The notes beneath the pieces are model-generated. The model did no database searches. It saw nothing but the letters and a program-made list of their open reading frames with translations, and was not told where the DNA came from. A program made the position numbers and the translations under genes. Shown here piece by piece: positions 35,350 to 42,894 of a stretch of DNA of 64,000 bases. This DNA is from Methylotuvimicrobium alcaliphilum 20Z (GTDB lineage Bacteria; Pseudomonadota; Gammaproteobacteria; Methylococcales; Methylomonadaceae): contig NC_016112.1 of the NCBI RefSeq assembly GCF_000968535.2, forward strand, positions 1,178,001 to 1,242,000. Reading direction: 5' to 3'. Within the stretch, counting starts at the first letter, position 1, and every line of letters begins with the position of its first letter.

Positions 35350-35783
35350 TACAGCGGGTGAATGACATTGGTGACCACGCCCCAGATCACCGTATCCATC
35401 TCTTCACGAAGCACGATATCTTTATAAGCCGGGTTTTCCGAACCTAACAGCCACTGGCCAGACTGGCGCTTCAAGCGCTTGACGACCAGCTCCCCATTCA
35501 GCGCGCAAATCACGATCCTGCCCTGCACCGGTTCCAGCGACCGATCGACGACCAGAATATCGTTCGGATGGATGCCGGCGCCGAGCATCGATTCGCCTTG
35601 CGCGCGGACGAAGAACGTCGCGGCGGGCTTTTGTACCAGCAGATCATTCAGATCCAGGGTTTTCTCGATGTAATCGTCGGCCGGCGAGGGGAAACCGGCC
35701 GAGACTTTGCCGGCAAACAGCGGCAGGTTCACAGTTTTAGGGTTTGAAGCAGCGTATAAAACAGTCGTTGGCATAATGATCAT
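35349..35783 (-). CDS. umuD: UmuD, SOS mutagenesis accessory protein
   Basis: A 144-residue S24 peptidase-family protein. The self-cleavage region is LFAGKVSAGFPSPADDY, catalytic Ser is in AQGESMLGAGI and catalytic Lys in LVVKRLKR. RecA-stimulated cleavage gives UmuD' which activates UmuC. It is almost identical to the second copy at 37426. An internal start at MPTT (35774) is possible. Confidence 0.95.
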   Translation of the reverse strand: MIIMPTTVLYAASNPKTVNLPLFAGKVSAGFPSPADDYIEKTLDLNDLLVQKPAATFFVRAQGESMLGAGIHPNDILVVDRSLEPVQGRIVICALNGELVVKRLKRQSGQWLLGSENPAYKDIVLREEMDTVIWGVVTNVIHPL

Positions 35784-35824
35784 AGCGGGTTTAGAGCGAG
35801 GAGAAGCCGAAAGGCGTTTATTAT

Positions 35825-35839
35825 GTTCTCTTATTGTTC
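35825..35839. promoter_or_regulatory. LexA-box-like site GTTC-N7-GTTC (locus 1)
   Basis: Two GTTC half-sites 11 bp apart (one helical turn) between divergently placed umuD and the 47-residue protein gene. The same motif lies at the same place between umuD and lexA at 37905. On the plus side a TATGCT -10-like box follows at 35858-35863. Confidence 0.75.
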
Positions 35840-35902
35840 TCTTTTAAATCGGTTTTTGCTATGCTGTCAAAAAATTCCAAACCAGCGATGAGGGGCGCCG
35901 CC

Positions 35903-36046
35903 ATGCAACGCAAAATTCACATGCAGGATCAAGTCAGAAACCGGGTGGCCGAGATTATGGAAGATCGTCGGTCGGATTGGTTGATTGTTTGGGGTATGAA
36001 GGTATTGGTGGTTTCGGCGATTATGTTGGTGGGGGTGGTTTGGTGA
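35903..36046 (+). CDS. 47-residue single-span membrane protein, SOS-linked, copy 1
   Basis: From ATG 35903: MQRKIHMQDQVRNRVAEIMED, then RRSDWLIVWG, then a hydrophobic end MKVLVVSAIMLVGVVW. GAGG lies 10 bp upstream. Sequence is nearly identical to copy 2 except four central residues (DWLIVWG versus DVAAALG). Here no lexA gene precedes it, so the SOS promoter would drive it directly. A second tiny frame (MDKFGNTAVELDGLF) starts across its stop as TGATG. Confidence 0.7.
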   Translation: MQRKIHMQDQVRNRVAEIMEDRRSDWLIVWGMKVLVVSAIMLVGVVW

Positions 36047-36151
36047 TGGATAAGTTCGGGAATACGGCGGTGGAGTTAGATGGGCTGTTTTGATGCCTTT
36101 ATTTATCCTGGCTATGCGAGAATGTGAGTTTTATTCTTAAATTTCCGCAAT

Positions 36152-36667
36152 ATGGACAACAAGCAAATGGCAAGAACATTAGTTTTATTCGGTTTCATCA
36201 GCATTTTCATTGGAGGATGCACATCAATAACGGTCGAGCCTTTAACCACTTCGTATAGCGTTAAGCGCATTTGTATCAGAGAGAACCCTAAAGTTATGGT
36301 ACAGGATTTAGTGCCAGTGATTACCGACGGTTTGGCACGCCATCAGATAGAGAGTGAGTTTATTGAGTCAACGCTGGATAAAGATAAAGTGCGCAGAGAG
36401 GGCGCTGAATCTGATGAATACTATATGCATATCACCCCGGTACCAGATCAGTGCGAATTCAACTTGGCTTATACGGCTAGACGTTCATGGGACTTGGGTA
36501 CTTACCTATCTTCTGCCGATATTGAGATTTTAAATCGGGAAGGCGTGATCGCTCGAGCAAATTACCATTTGGTTGGAAAAGGCGGATTGTCTTTATTTAA
36601 GTGGCAAGGCGTCAAAACCAAGCTGGACCCGATGATGGATGAATTGCTTGAACATTATAAAAAATAA
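36152..36667 (+). CDS. Sbal_3080-like lipoprotein
   Basis: A 171-residue lipoprotein with lipobox FIGGC (residues 19-23). KRICIRENPKVMVQDLVPVITDGLARHQIESEF and the AYTARRSWDLGTYLSSADIEI segment match the Sbal_3080 lipoprotein family as I know it. Function unknown. Confidence 0.7.
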   Translation: MDNKQMARTLVLFGFISIFIGGCTSITVEPLTTSYSVKRICIRENPKVMVQDLVPVITDGLARHQIESEFIESTLDKDKVRREGAESDEYYMHITPVPDQCEFNLAYTARRSWDLGTYLSSADIEILNREGVIARANYHLVGKGGLSLFKWQGVKTKLDPMMDELLEHYKK

Positions 36668-36671
36668 GGAT

Positions 36672-37392
36672 GGGGTTTGAGGCGCAGTGGAACGGAAAAC
36701 CGAGTTAGCGTCTATTATGACGCGATTTTAGATGAGCTTGGAAATGTCGGTAGCCCCAATACGGGGTTATTTAACCCAAAGAACGGTTTGTCCCGCGACA
36801 CCCTTGTAACCCTTGGTCTTACATGCGGTGTGAACGATAAATTCGGTTTATCGGCAAAATGCAGGCAAAATAGAGCACGAAAAACAGGAACGATCATTCA
36901 AAATTACTCTGATTTTGGAAAAAATCTAACTATAGGAAGGAACATGAAAGAAATTACAGTTGATAGCAACCCAAGTGAAGCAGTGTTAAAAAAATTGGGT
37001 GTTGCACACTGGCCAACATGGGAAAAAGACGTCTCTGTCTTCCCGTGGGCGTTTGTTACGACAGAAATAGCCTTTATTGTTGAAGGTGAGTGTGAAATGA
37101 CACCTGCCGATGGGGGGCCGTCTACGATCTTTAAAGCCGGTGATTTAGTGGTATTCCCGAATGGGTATAAAGGCACTTGGGAAGTGAAAAAACCTCTTAA
37201 GAAGCAGTTCAAACACAAAGACGGTAATTTAGTGAAATGTGCTCTCAGCCGTTTTAAAATTTTAAAAAACTGTCTAAAGTCAAACAATTAAAGCGTGTCG
37301 TAATGCCTGTTAGATTGGGCTAAATTCAATGAATCTCAACAAATAGCTGTCATTCCCGCGCAGGTGGGAATCTGGTGACATTTATAGGTTGG
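36672..37392 (+). repeat. 721-bp duplicated segment, copy 1
   Basis: Nearly identical over its full 721 bp to 41021-41741, with only scattered substitutions. Its first 16 bases (GGGGTTTGAGGCGCAG) are also resolvase codons at the other copy. It contains a cupin gene and ends after a CATTCCCGCGCAGGTGGGAATC repeat. Confidence 0.95.
36944..37291 (+). CDS. Cupin-domain protein (DUF861/EutQ-like), copy 1
   Basis: A 115-residue single cupin: MKEITVDSNPSEAVLKKLGVAHWPTW, VEGECEMTPADGG, FKAGDLVVFPNGYKGTWEVKKPLKKQF. This is typical of the DUF861 sugar-binding/ureidoglycine-aminohydrolase-like cupins. AAGGA precedes ATG 36944. The frame is open further upstream, but that part looks noncoding. Enzyme activity unknown. 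Confidence 0.82.
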   Translation: MKEITVDSNPSEAVLKKLGVAHWPTWEKDVSVFPWAFVTTEIAFIVEGECEMTPADGGPSTIFKAGDLVVFPNGYKGTWEVKKPLKKQFKHKDGNLVKCALSRFKILKNCLKSNN

Positions 37393-37425
37393 AAAAAAAG
37401 TGAAAAAAAGGGTCAGGTCTTTGAT

Positions 37426-37863
37426 TTATGATAAATGATGAATCACACACGTCACCACGCCCCAGATCACCGTATCCATCTCTTCACGAAGCACGATATC
37501 TTTATAAGCCGGGTTTTCCGAGCCTAACACCCATTGGCCGCCCAGGCGCTTCAAGCGCTTGACGACCAACTCCCCATTCAACGCGCAAATCACGATTCTG
37601 CCCGGCACCGGTTCCAGCGAGCGATCGACGACCAGAATATCGTTCGGATGAATGCCGGCGCCGAGCATCGATTCGCCTTGCGCGCGAACGAAGTACGTCG
37701 CGGCGGGCTTTTGCACCAGCAGCTCGTTCAGATCCAGCGTTTTCTCGATGTAATCGTCGGCCGGCGAGGGGAAACCGGCCGAGACTTTGCCGGCAAACAG
37801 CGGCAGGTTCACAGTTTTAGGGTTTGAAGCAGCGGAATAAAAATTCGTTGGCACAATGATCAT
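37426..37863 (-). CDS. umuD: UmuD, second copy without umuC
   Basis: A 145-residue UmuD nearly identical to the copy at 35349, with the same cleavage region, Ser (GESMLGAGI) and Lys (VVKRLKRLG). Where umuC should follow, the 721-bp duplication is found instead, so this copy has lost its polymerase. It is divergent from lexA across the shared operator. Confidence 0.95.
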   Translation of the reverse strand: MIIVPTNFYSAASNPKTVNLPLFAGKVSAGFPSPADDYIEKTLDLNELLVQKPAATYFVRAQGESMLGAGIHPNDILVVDRSLEPVPGRIVICALNGELVVKRLKRLGGQWVLGSENPAYKDIVLREEMDTVIWGVVTCVIHHLS

Positions 37864-37904
37864 AGCAGGTTGAGAGTGTGGAGAAGCCGAAAGGCGTTTT
37901 TTAT

Positions 37905-37919
37905 GTTCTCTTTATGTTC
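37905..37919. promoter_or_regulatory. LexA-box-like site GTTC-N7-GTTC (locus 2)
   Basis: The repeat ATGTTCTC-TTT-ATGTTCTC lies midway between umuD and lexA, so one site could control both. No CTGT-N8-ACAG box, the usual gammaproteobacterial LexA site, is seen in this spacer. A TAAACT -10-like box follows at 37938-37943 toward lexA. Confidence 0.75.
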
Positions 37920-37979
37920 TCATTTTAGGCGCTTTTTGCTAAACTGCCAAACATCCCAAAAGCAAATGATGTTGACACA

Positions 37980-38606
37980 ATGACCGAACTGACCCGCCGA
38001 CAACGACAAATCTTCGAGTTTTTGCGCGATAACTATGAACGCTTTGCCTATCCGCCGACGCTCGACGAACTCTGCGAATCCTTGGGCATGGCTTCGCGCG
38101 GATCGTTGCACAAGCACATCAGCGCCTTGATCGATGCCGGACTGATCGAGCCGTTCGCGGGCAGCAAACAAACCGGCATTCGTTTGACGGCTCAGGCGCA
38201 GCGGGATTATGCCGCGTGCGAACATGCCTTACCCTATGTCGGCAAAATAGCCGCCGGCAAACCGATCGAAGCATTGGCCGATGTGCAGTACCTGCCGGTC
38301 CCGGAGCTGCTGAAAAGCGACAAGCCGTGTTATGTATTGCAAGTCAAAGGGGATTCGATGAAAGAGGCCGGCATTTTCGACGGGGATTGGGTCGTGATCG
38401 AGCAGCGCGATTACGCACGCAACGGAGAAATAGTCGTGGCGTTGATCGACAATCACGAAGCGACGTTGAAATATATAGAACAATCGCCGGGCAAAGTGCT
38501 GTTGATACCGGCTAATTCAGCGATGACAACTCAAATTTATGCACCCGAACAAGTTCAAATTCAGGGCATTTTAGTCGGACAAATGCGCAGTTACCGGGCA
38601 CATTAG
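37980..38606 (+). CDS. lexA: LexA repressor
   Basis: A 208-residue LexA. Winged HTH: LTRRQRQIFEFLRDNYERFAYPPTLDELCESLGMASRGSLHKHISAL. Cleavage site KIAAGKPIEA (Ala-Gly). Catalytic Ser in VKGDSMKEAGI and Lys in ATLKYIE. Complete. The adjacent GTTC-N7-GTTC repeat suggests it binds that sequence; the HTH recognition residues (SRGSLHKH) differ from E. coli LexA. It may be a paralogue in addition to a canonical chromosomal LexA. Confidence 0.95.
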   Translation: MTELTRRQRQIFEFLRDNYERFAYPPTLDELCESLGMASRGSLHKHISALIDAGLIEPFAGSKQTGIRLTAQAQRDYAACEHALPYVGKIAAGKPIEALADVQYLPVPELLKSDKPCYVLQVKGDSMKEAGIFDGDWVVIEQRDYARNGEIVVALIDNHEATLKYIEQSPGKVLLIPANSAMTTQIYAPEQVQIQGILVGQMRSYRAH

Positions 38607-38635
38607 CAACAACCCCTTAAACGAGGAGAGCCGCG

Positions 38636-38779
38636 ATGCAACGTAAAATTCACATGCAGGACCAGGTCAGAAATCGGGTTGCCGAGATTATGGAGGATCG
38701 CCGGTCGGATGTTGCGGCCGCCTTGGGTATGAAGGTGTTGGTGGTATCGGCGATTATGCTGGTGGGGGTGGTTTGGTGA
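38636..38779 (+). CDS. 47-residue single-span membrane protein, SOS-linked, copy 2
   Basis: Starts 29 bp after the lexA stop with GAGGAG at a good distance before ATG 38636, so it is most likely cotranscribed with lexA. Charged amphipathic N-terminus (MQRKIHMQDQVRNRVAEIMED) and a hydrophobic C-terminal span (MKVLVVSAIMLVGVVW). A further short frame (MGKYGRAAVELVRS) overlaps its stop as TGATG and may be the start of a truncated gene. Confidence 0.78.
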   Translation: MQRKIHMQDQVRNRVAEIMEDRRSDVAAALGMKVLVVSAIMLVGVVW

Positions 38780-38821
38780 TGGGCAAGTATGGGCGTGCAG
38801 CGGTGGAGTTGGTAAGGAGTT

Positions 38822-39088
38822 TTAAGGCTCTTTGGATTCAAGTCGCTCATCTATGATTTCCCAGATTCGCGGCTCAATCTCGATCACTGCCGGGCATCGA
38901 CGTAACATTCGCCCAGCAATTCCGGCCGACAGGTGAAAAACTTGTCCGTTGCTGTTGTGATCACGTCGCCCAGGCCAAAGGGTTTCGGCTAATGTCGCGG
39001 CTCGTATTCTAACCTGGCCACTGTCACGAAGAATTCTAAGCGCCGCCAATACCTCATTCGAACCAACTGTCTTTGATGTGTTATTCAT
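38822..39088 (-). CDS. Hypothetical protein
   Basis: An 88-residue protein (NEVLAALRILRDSGQVRIRAATLAETLWPGRRDHNSNGQVFHLSAGIAGRMLRRCPAVIEIEPRIWEII). Its layout resembles a small winged-helix module, with a helix before a GQVFHL segment. It converges on the lexA operon. No family recognised. Confidence 0.5.
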   Translation of the reverse strand: MNNTSKTVGSNEVLAALRILRDSGQVRIRAATLAETLWPGRRDHNSNGQVFHLSAGIAGRMLRRCPAVIEIEPRIWEIIDERLESKEP

Positions 39089-39171
39089 AGTTGTTAGTAT
39101 TTGAAGTTATCGAATATTAAAGTTCTTGGATTTAAAATTACAGTTAATACTGAAGCTATAGGGGTAACCAC

Positions 39172-39355
39172 CAGGGTAAACGCATTAAAACAGCATATAA
39201 AATCAAATGGTTACAATGTGTAGTGTTTTCAGCTATTTCATAGCGGCAGCCTTTATTGCCACAAAACAAAAAGCTAACAAATAAAATGTTCTGCAAGCTT
39301 AGGCTGAATAGTCATAACATATTGATATGGCATTTATTTTAATGCGTTTACCCTG
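39172..39355. mobile_element. 184-bp MITE with 19-bp inverted ends and 10-bp target duplication
   Basis: Perfect inverted ends CAGGGTAAACGCATTAAAA and TTTTAATGCGTTTACCCTG, flanked on both sides by GGGTAACCAC (39162-39171 and 39356-39365). Ends starting CAGGG with 8-10 bp duplications fit the ISAs1 family. No coding capacity. Confidence 0.92.
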
Positions 39356-39392
39356 GGGTAACCACAGAATTCGGAAAAAATAGTACGTTAAC
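39355..39392 (+). repeat. Tn3-family terminal inverted repeat interrupted at its tip by the MITE
   Basis: GGGGTAACCACAGAATTCGG then AAAAAATAGTACGTTAAC matches the known Tn3-family terminus pattern (GGGG...GAATTCGGAAAAAATCGTACGCTAAG). The MITE target duplication GGGTAACCAC lies within its first bases. Confidence 0.78.
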
Positions 39393-39842
39393 CACGAGAG
39401 GCAGTGCGTTAGGCATCAGAGGCAAAATATTGCCATTCACCGTTAGCGTTAATTGAGAATAACGGCAATCACATGCCGAAAAGAACTTCGTAGATGCCAT
39501 AAATTTGTCGGCGAGTGTCGGCTTCCGGCGGGAAAGATTGCTAGCCATCCTTGGCTAACAATCGCGCCTACACCGCAACGTGATTGCCTTCGGCGGCCCT
39601 GGCCGTCCGCGTCACCTCGGCTTTGACCCAGCAAAGGGATCGACGCCGTATAGCGATGCCTTGCAGTTTTTCTAGTCGAAAAACCGCCCGGCGCTATGGC
39701 TTCCAGGGACTACTCAACCTTCACTCGCTAGCGCTTCGTTTCCAAGGTTTCGCAGCGTCAGAATTAACGGCATGAATCATGCCTTAATAACTTCAATGCT
39801 AATTCAGTATATTTGTATCAACAGCTTAATGGGAGAAAAATC
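39393..39842. other. Noncoding stretch before the hypothetical gene
   Basis: About 450 bp without a convincing gene. It contains an inverted GATTGCTAGCC/GGCTAACAATC motif (39535-39565) and a CGAAAAACCGCCCGGCG hairpin-prone part. It may be the leader of the following gene or part of a Tn3-type passenger segment. Confidence 0.4.
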
Positions 39843-40286
39843 ATGTTGGTTAATGCAGCATCCAATACATATTTAGCTCAAGCGATGGCTTATTCCTCTC
39901 GGAATTCCCAAACTTCCCCAGCTACGGTAGCTGCAAGTACGGCTAAGGTCGATACTGTCGGCGCAAAGCAAGCCGATTTCAGCAACATGACACGCCAGGA
40001 AATGCGTGATTGGGTCAATGGTCAGATCAGTAGCGGGGAAATGTCGCTTGATGACAGCCGGTCTTTCATGGCAATGACAATGAAGATTCCAGTTGCTGGC
40101 GGAACCAATGTCGAGTTGCCGGCTGCTGATGACTCGGAAAGCATTGACTTCACACAAAGAGTTAACGACGGCATAGAGGGTGCGCTGTCGCGCAATGATC
40201 AAACGACACTCAAGATGCTTGAATCGGCTATGCAAATCATGAAACGTAACCAAGGGCAGACTATCGGCATCGATACTCACGCTTAG
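39843..40286 (+). CDS. Hypothetical protein, possible Tn3 passenger gene
   Basis: A 147-residue protein from ATG 39843 after GGGAGAAAA. N-terminal MLVNAASNTYLAQAMAYSS is Ala/Ser-rich; the core DFSNMTRQEMRDWVNGQISSGEMSLDDSRSFMAMTMKIPV is a recognisable conserved segment in hypothetical proteins of other proteobacteria, but without assigned function. It lies between two Tn3-type ends in the same orientation. Confidence 0.65.
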   Translation: MLVNAASNTYLAQAMAYSSRNSQTSPATVAASTAKVDTVGAKQADFSNMTRQEMRDWVNGQISSGEMSLDDSRSFMAMTMKIPVAGGTNVELPAADDSESIDFTQRVNDGIEGALSRNDQTTLKMLESAMQIMKRNQGQTIGIDTHA

Positions 40287-40324
40287 AAATAAAATGGACC
40301 GGTAAACCGGCCCTTACTTCATTA

Positions 40325-40361
40325 TGGGGAGCCGCAGAATTCGGAAAAAATAGTACGCTAA
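40325..40361 (+). repeat. Tn3-family terminal inverted repeat
   Basis: GGGGAGCCGCAGAATTCGG followed by AAAAAATAGTACGCTAAG, next to a tnpA C-terminal remnant as expected for the right end of a Tn3 transposon. Confidence 0.85.
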
Positions 40362-40545
40362 GACTTTTCAGTGGTCCGTAGCGGTCTGAATTGCCCGTCT
40401 TCAATCTTTCGGTTCTGCCGCCAAATGTAATCGCCAGTCAGATTGATGTGTTCCCAACCCGACGGCGACAAGTATTGCAGTAGCCCATCATCAATAGGCT
40501 TGTCCAATTCCCGCAGTTTTTCGACAACCCTTTCCAAATAGGGGT
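40359..40545 (-). pseudogene. Tn3-family TnpA C-terminal remnant
   Basis: Reverse-strand translation gives [42 protein letters not shown], ending [11 protein letters not shown] and a stop. The segment [17 protein letters not shown] is the conserved C-terminus of Tn3 transposases. Upstream sequence is lost; at 40543-40610 it meets a diverged piece of the 721-bp repeat. Confidence 0.85.
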
Positions 40546-40691
40546 TAATTGACCAAAAGAACGGTTTGTCCCGACACCCCTATGGAAGCCTTGGTATTAC
40601 AGGCTTGCAGCCGAAATATCGATTTCTAAATGGCCAATCAGTTTTTTGACAAGTGATTGAACTTTAATTAAAGTTTCTCCTGCCGTAAAAT

Positions 40692-41036
40692 TCATGCTGT
40701 TTTCGCGGCTGCAAGTATTCTATAGACGGTAGCTTCTCCGATATTCAACTGCCGGGCAATCTTGGTTTTTGCCATACCGCTTTCGGCAAGGCTTACGACT
40801 TCTTGTCTTAACTCGGTAGCCAGTGGAGTACGTCCTTTATACTTGCCCGCGGCTTTTGCCTTGGCGACGCCTTCCCGCTGCCTCTCCAGCATGATTTCCC
40901 GTTCGAACTGAGCGACACCTCCCAAGACGGTGAGCATCAGCTTGCCGGTGGGCGTCTGCGTATCCATGCCCAGGTTAAGAATGCGCAGGCCGGCCTGCTT
41001 TTGTTCCAGCGTCTGAATTAGGGGTTTGAGGCGCAG
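40692..41036 (-). pseudogene. Serine resolvase, N-terminally truncated
   Basis: Encodes RLKPLIQTLEQKQAGLRILNLGMDTQTPTGKLMLTVLGGVAQFEREIMLERQREG then the HTH end (GMAKTKIARQLNIGEATVYRIL), the C-terminal two-thirds of a Tn3-type resolvase. The N-terminal domain with the catalytic Ser is missing. Its cut edge coincides with the left edge of the 721-bp repeat copy 2. Confidence 0.85.
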
Positions 41037-41741
41037 TGGAACGGAAAACCGAGTTAGCGTCTATTATGACGCGATTTTAGATGAGCTTGGAAATGTCGGT
41101 AGCCCCAATACGGGGTTATTTAACCCAAAGAACGGTTTGTCCCGCGACACCCTTGTAACCCTTGGTCTTACATGCGGTGTGAACGATAAATTCGGTTTAT
41201 CGGCAAAATGCAGGCAAAATAGAGCACGAAAAACAGGCACGATCATTCAAAATTACTCTGATTTTGGAAAAAATCTAACTATAGGAAGGAACATGAAAGA
41301 AATTACAGTTGATAGCAACCCAAGTGAAGCAGTGTTAAAAAAATTGGGTGTTGCGCACTGGCCAACATGGGAAAAAGACGTCTCTGTCTTCCCGTGGGCG
41401 TTTGTTACGACAGAAATAGCCCTTATTGTTGAAGGTGAGTGTGAAATGACACCTGCCGATGGGGGGCCGTCTACGACCTTTAAAGCCGGTGATTTAGTGG
41501 TATTCCCGAATGGGTATAAAGGCACTTGGGAAGTGAAAAAACCTCTTAAGAAGCAGTTCAAACACAAAGACGGTAATTTAGTGAAATGTGCTCTCAGCCG
41601 TTTTAAAATTTTAAAAAACCGTTTAAAGTCAAATAATTAAGGCGTGTCGTAATGCCTGTTAGATTGGGCTAAATTCAATGAATCTCAACAAATAGCTGTC
41701 ATTCCCGCGCAGGTGGGAATCTGGTGACATTTGTAGGTTGG
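41021..41741 (+). repeat. 721-bp duplicated segment, copy 2
   Basis: Same length and order as 36672-37392. The left 16 bases belong to the resolvase frame, so the junction between resolvase and this segment existed before the duplication. After the right edge the two loci differ completely. Confidence 0.95.
41293..41640 (+). CDS. Cupin-domain protein (DUF861/EutQ-like), copy 2
   Basis: 115 residues, differing from the first copy only at a few positions (IALIVEG instead of IAFIVEG, TTFKAG instead of TIFKAG, NRLKSNN instead of NCLKSNN). The substitutions are conservative and the frame is intact, so both copies may be expressed. Same AAGGA ribosome site. Confidence 0.82.
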   Translation: MKEITVDSNPSEAVLKKLGVAHWPTWEKDVSVFPWAFVTTEIALIVEGECEMTPADGGPSTTFKAGDLVVFPNGYKGTWEVKKPLKKQFKHKDGNLVKCALSRFKILKNRLKSNN

Positions 41742-41779
41742 CGCTGAGCTTGCGAAGCCCAACAATTGGTATTTGGCCG

Positions 41780-42007
41780 ACCGTAAGGATTGCTTCGTAA
41801 ATGAGTAAAGCATCCCTGTAACCATTGGTATCACTGGCTTGGCATAACTAACTGCAAGAAAAGTGTTTATCTTGTAGTCAAATAATCGCCAGTTTGTTCG
41901 GGAACAAGCACAAGAAAACTCATTGTGAGAATCAAATAAAGGTTCAATGCCTCGATTTTGCTTTTCTTGTCCTTCCTGTTACTCATCTACGAAGCAATCC
42001 TTACGGT
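41780..42007. mobile_element. 228-bp MITE-like element with 29-bp inverted ends
   Basis: Left end ACCGTAAGGATTGCTTCGTA (continuing to 41808) and its reverse complement at 41979-42007 differ at one base. A second inner pair CAAGAAAAG/CTTTTCTTG lies inside. No coding capacity; the target duplication is not clear. The remaining region to 42150 holds a GTAACCTCA/TGAGGTTAC hairpin (42087-42137) but no gene. Confidence 0.7.
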
Positions 42008-42150
42008 ACACCAGTTTCAGGTGTTTGATATGAGTTCGATAGTTTTGCTTGAAATCGAACGCGGATGATGCTGTCATAGCTGTGTAACCTCATGATTCGT
42101 CTTGGAATGTTCCCTCGTATAATGAGGGCGTGAGGTTACATTTTATCGTC

Positions 42151-42234
42151 AATCAAGCGGCACGGCTTTCCTCCGCGTTAGCGGCTTCGTCCAACCATCG
42201 GTTGGAACCGGACGCGTTTCAGCGGGCGTTATGC
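42151..42234 (+). repeat. Possible integron attC site upstream of a cassette
   Basis: AATCAAGCGGCACGG ... CGTCCAACC-ATC-GGTTGGAACCGGACG ... CAGCGGGCGTTATGC has the imperfect inverted form and the terminal GGGCGTTATGC of attC sites. The 5' simple site is not clear. Confidence 0.4.
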
Positions 42235-42260
42235 TAGCTAGTGGAGGCTAAGAAAAAATC

Positions 42261-42701
42261 ATGAAAGATGTAAAAAAGGTGTTTCACAACTTTGAACAAA
42301 GTTTGAGGAATTCAAAGTGGTTTGACGATGGCTGGGAGGTATATAATCGTGGTCCTTATCTGCACCTCTATAAAGAGAACTGGCATAACCATAACCAGGG
42401 CGGAGTCCATTTTGAAACCTATATTGAAAAACCCCAGATACAGAAAAAAGAATTCCCTGTTCACCTGCATGCAGAAGAGGACTGTCCACAACAACAGAGG
42501 TTTATTCAAGAGCTTTTAACGTTAGAAGCTGATCGAATAAATAGCTGGAAGGGCTATAGCGTGATCGGTGAGGGAAATAACATATGTTCTCGGTTCCTAC
42601 CTCTTAATTTCAAAAATCTAGAGCAACGTCTTCTCGAAGAATTCAACAGGCTTCGGCAACTCGAGGCCAGCATAGATAAGGTATTAGGTCGAGTTGAGTG
42701 A
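42261..42701 (+). CDS. Hypothetical protein, possible gene-cassette product
   Basis: A 146-residue soluble protein (MKDVKKVFHNFEQSLRNSKWFDDGWEVYNRGPYLHLYKENWHNHNQGGVHFETYIEKPQIQKKEFPVHLHAEEDCP). His- and Trp-rich central part; no family recognised. It lies between two attC-like sites and overlaps the next gene by 8 bp, typical of a cassette. Confidence 0.6.
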   Translation: MKDVKKVFHNFEQSLRNSKWFDDGWEVYNRGPYLHLYKENWHNHNQGGVHFETYIEKPQIQKKEFPVHLHAEEDCPQQQRFIQELLTLEADRINSWKGYSVIGEGNNICSRFLPLNFKNLEQRLLEEFNRLRQLEASIDKVLGRVE

Positions 42702-42894
42702 TAAAGCATTGAAAGTGAACAAGAAAACTCCTTGTATCGATTTCTGTAAATTCTCCGGCCCTAGCGGGTGGTGCATTGGGTGTGGTCGCACTCAAGAAGA
42801 ATCCCGGCAATGGAAAAAGATGAAGCCATATGCAAAACAAGCACTCCTAAACTCGCTTAAAAAAAGACTGTCCCAAATGAACGTTGCTAAATAG
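42694..42894 (+). CDS. DUF1289 family protein
   Basis: A 66-residue protein with TPCIDFCKFSGPSGWCIGCGRTQEESRQW, the four-Cys pattern of DUF1289 (putative Fe-S or zinc binding). GTG 42694 is used as start. Function unknown. Confidence 0.82.
   Translation: MSDKALKVNKKTPCIDFCKFSGPSGWCIGCGRTQEESRQWKKMKPYAKQALLNSLKKRLSQMNVAK

Noticed and set aside
36677-36943. Upstream extension of the cupin frame
   Set aside because: The first 89 codons of the longer frame have no ribosome site or domain and are noncoding in style; the cupin starts well at 36944 after AAGGA.
41842-42234. GCATAAC at 41842 and GTTATGC at 42228 as paired integron core sites
   Set aside because: They are nearly 390 bp apart and the first lies inside another inverted-repeat element; too long for one attC site.
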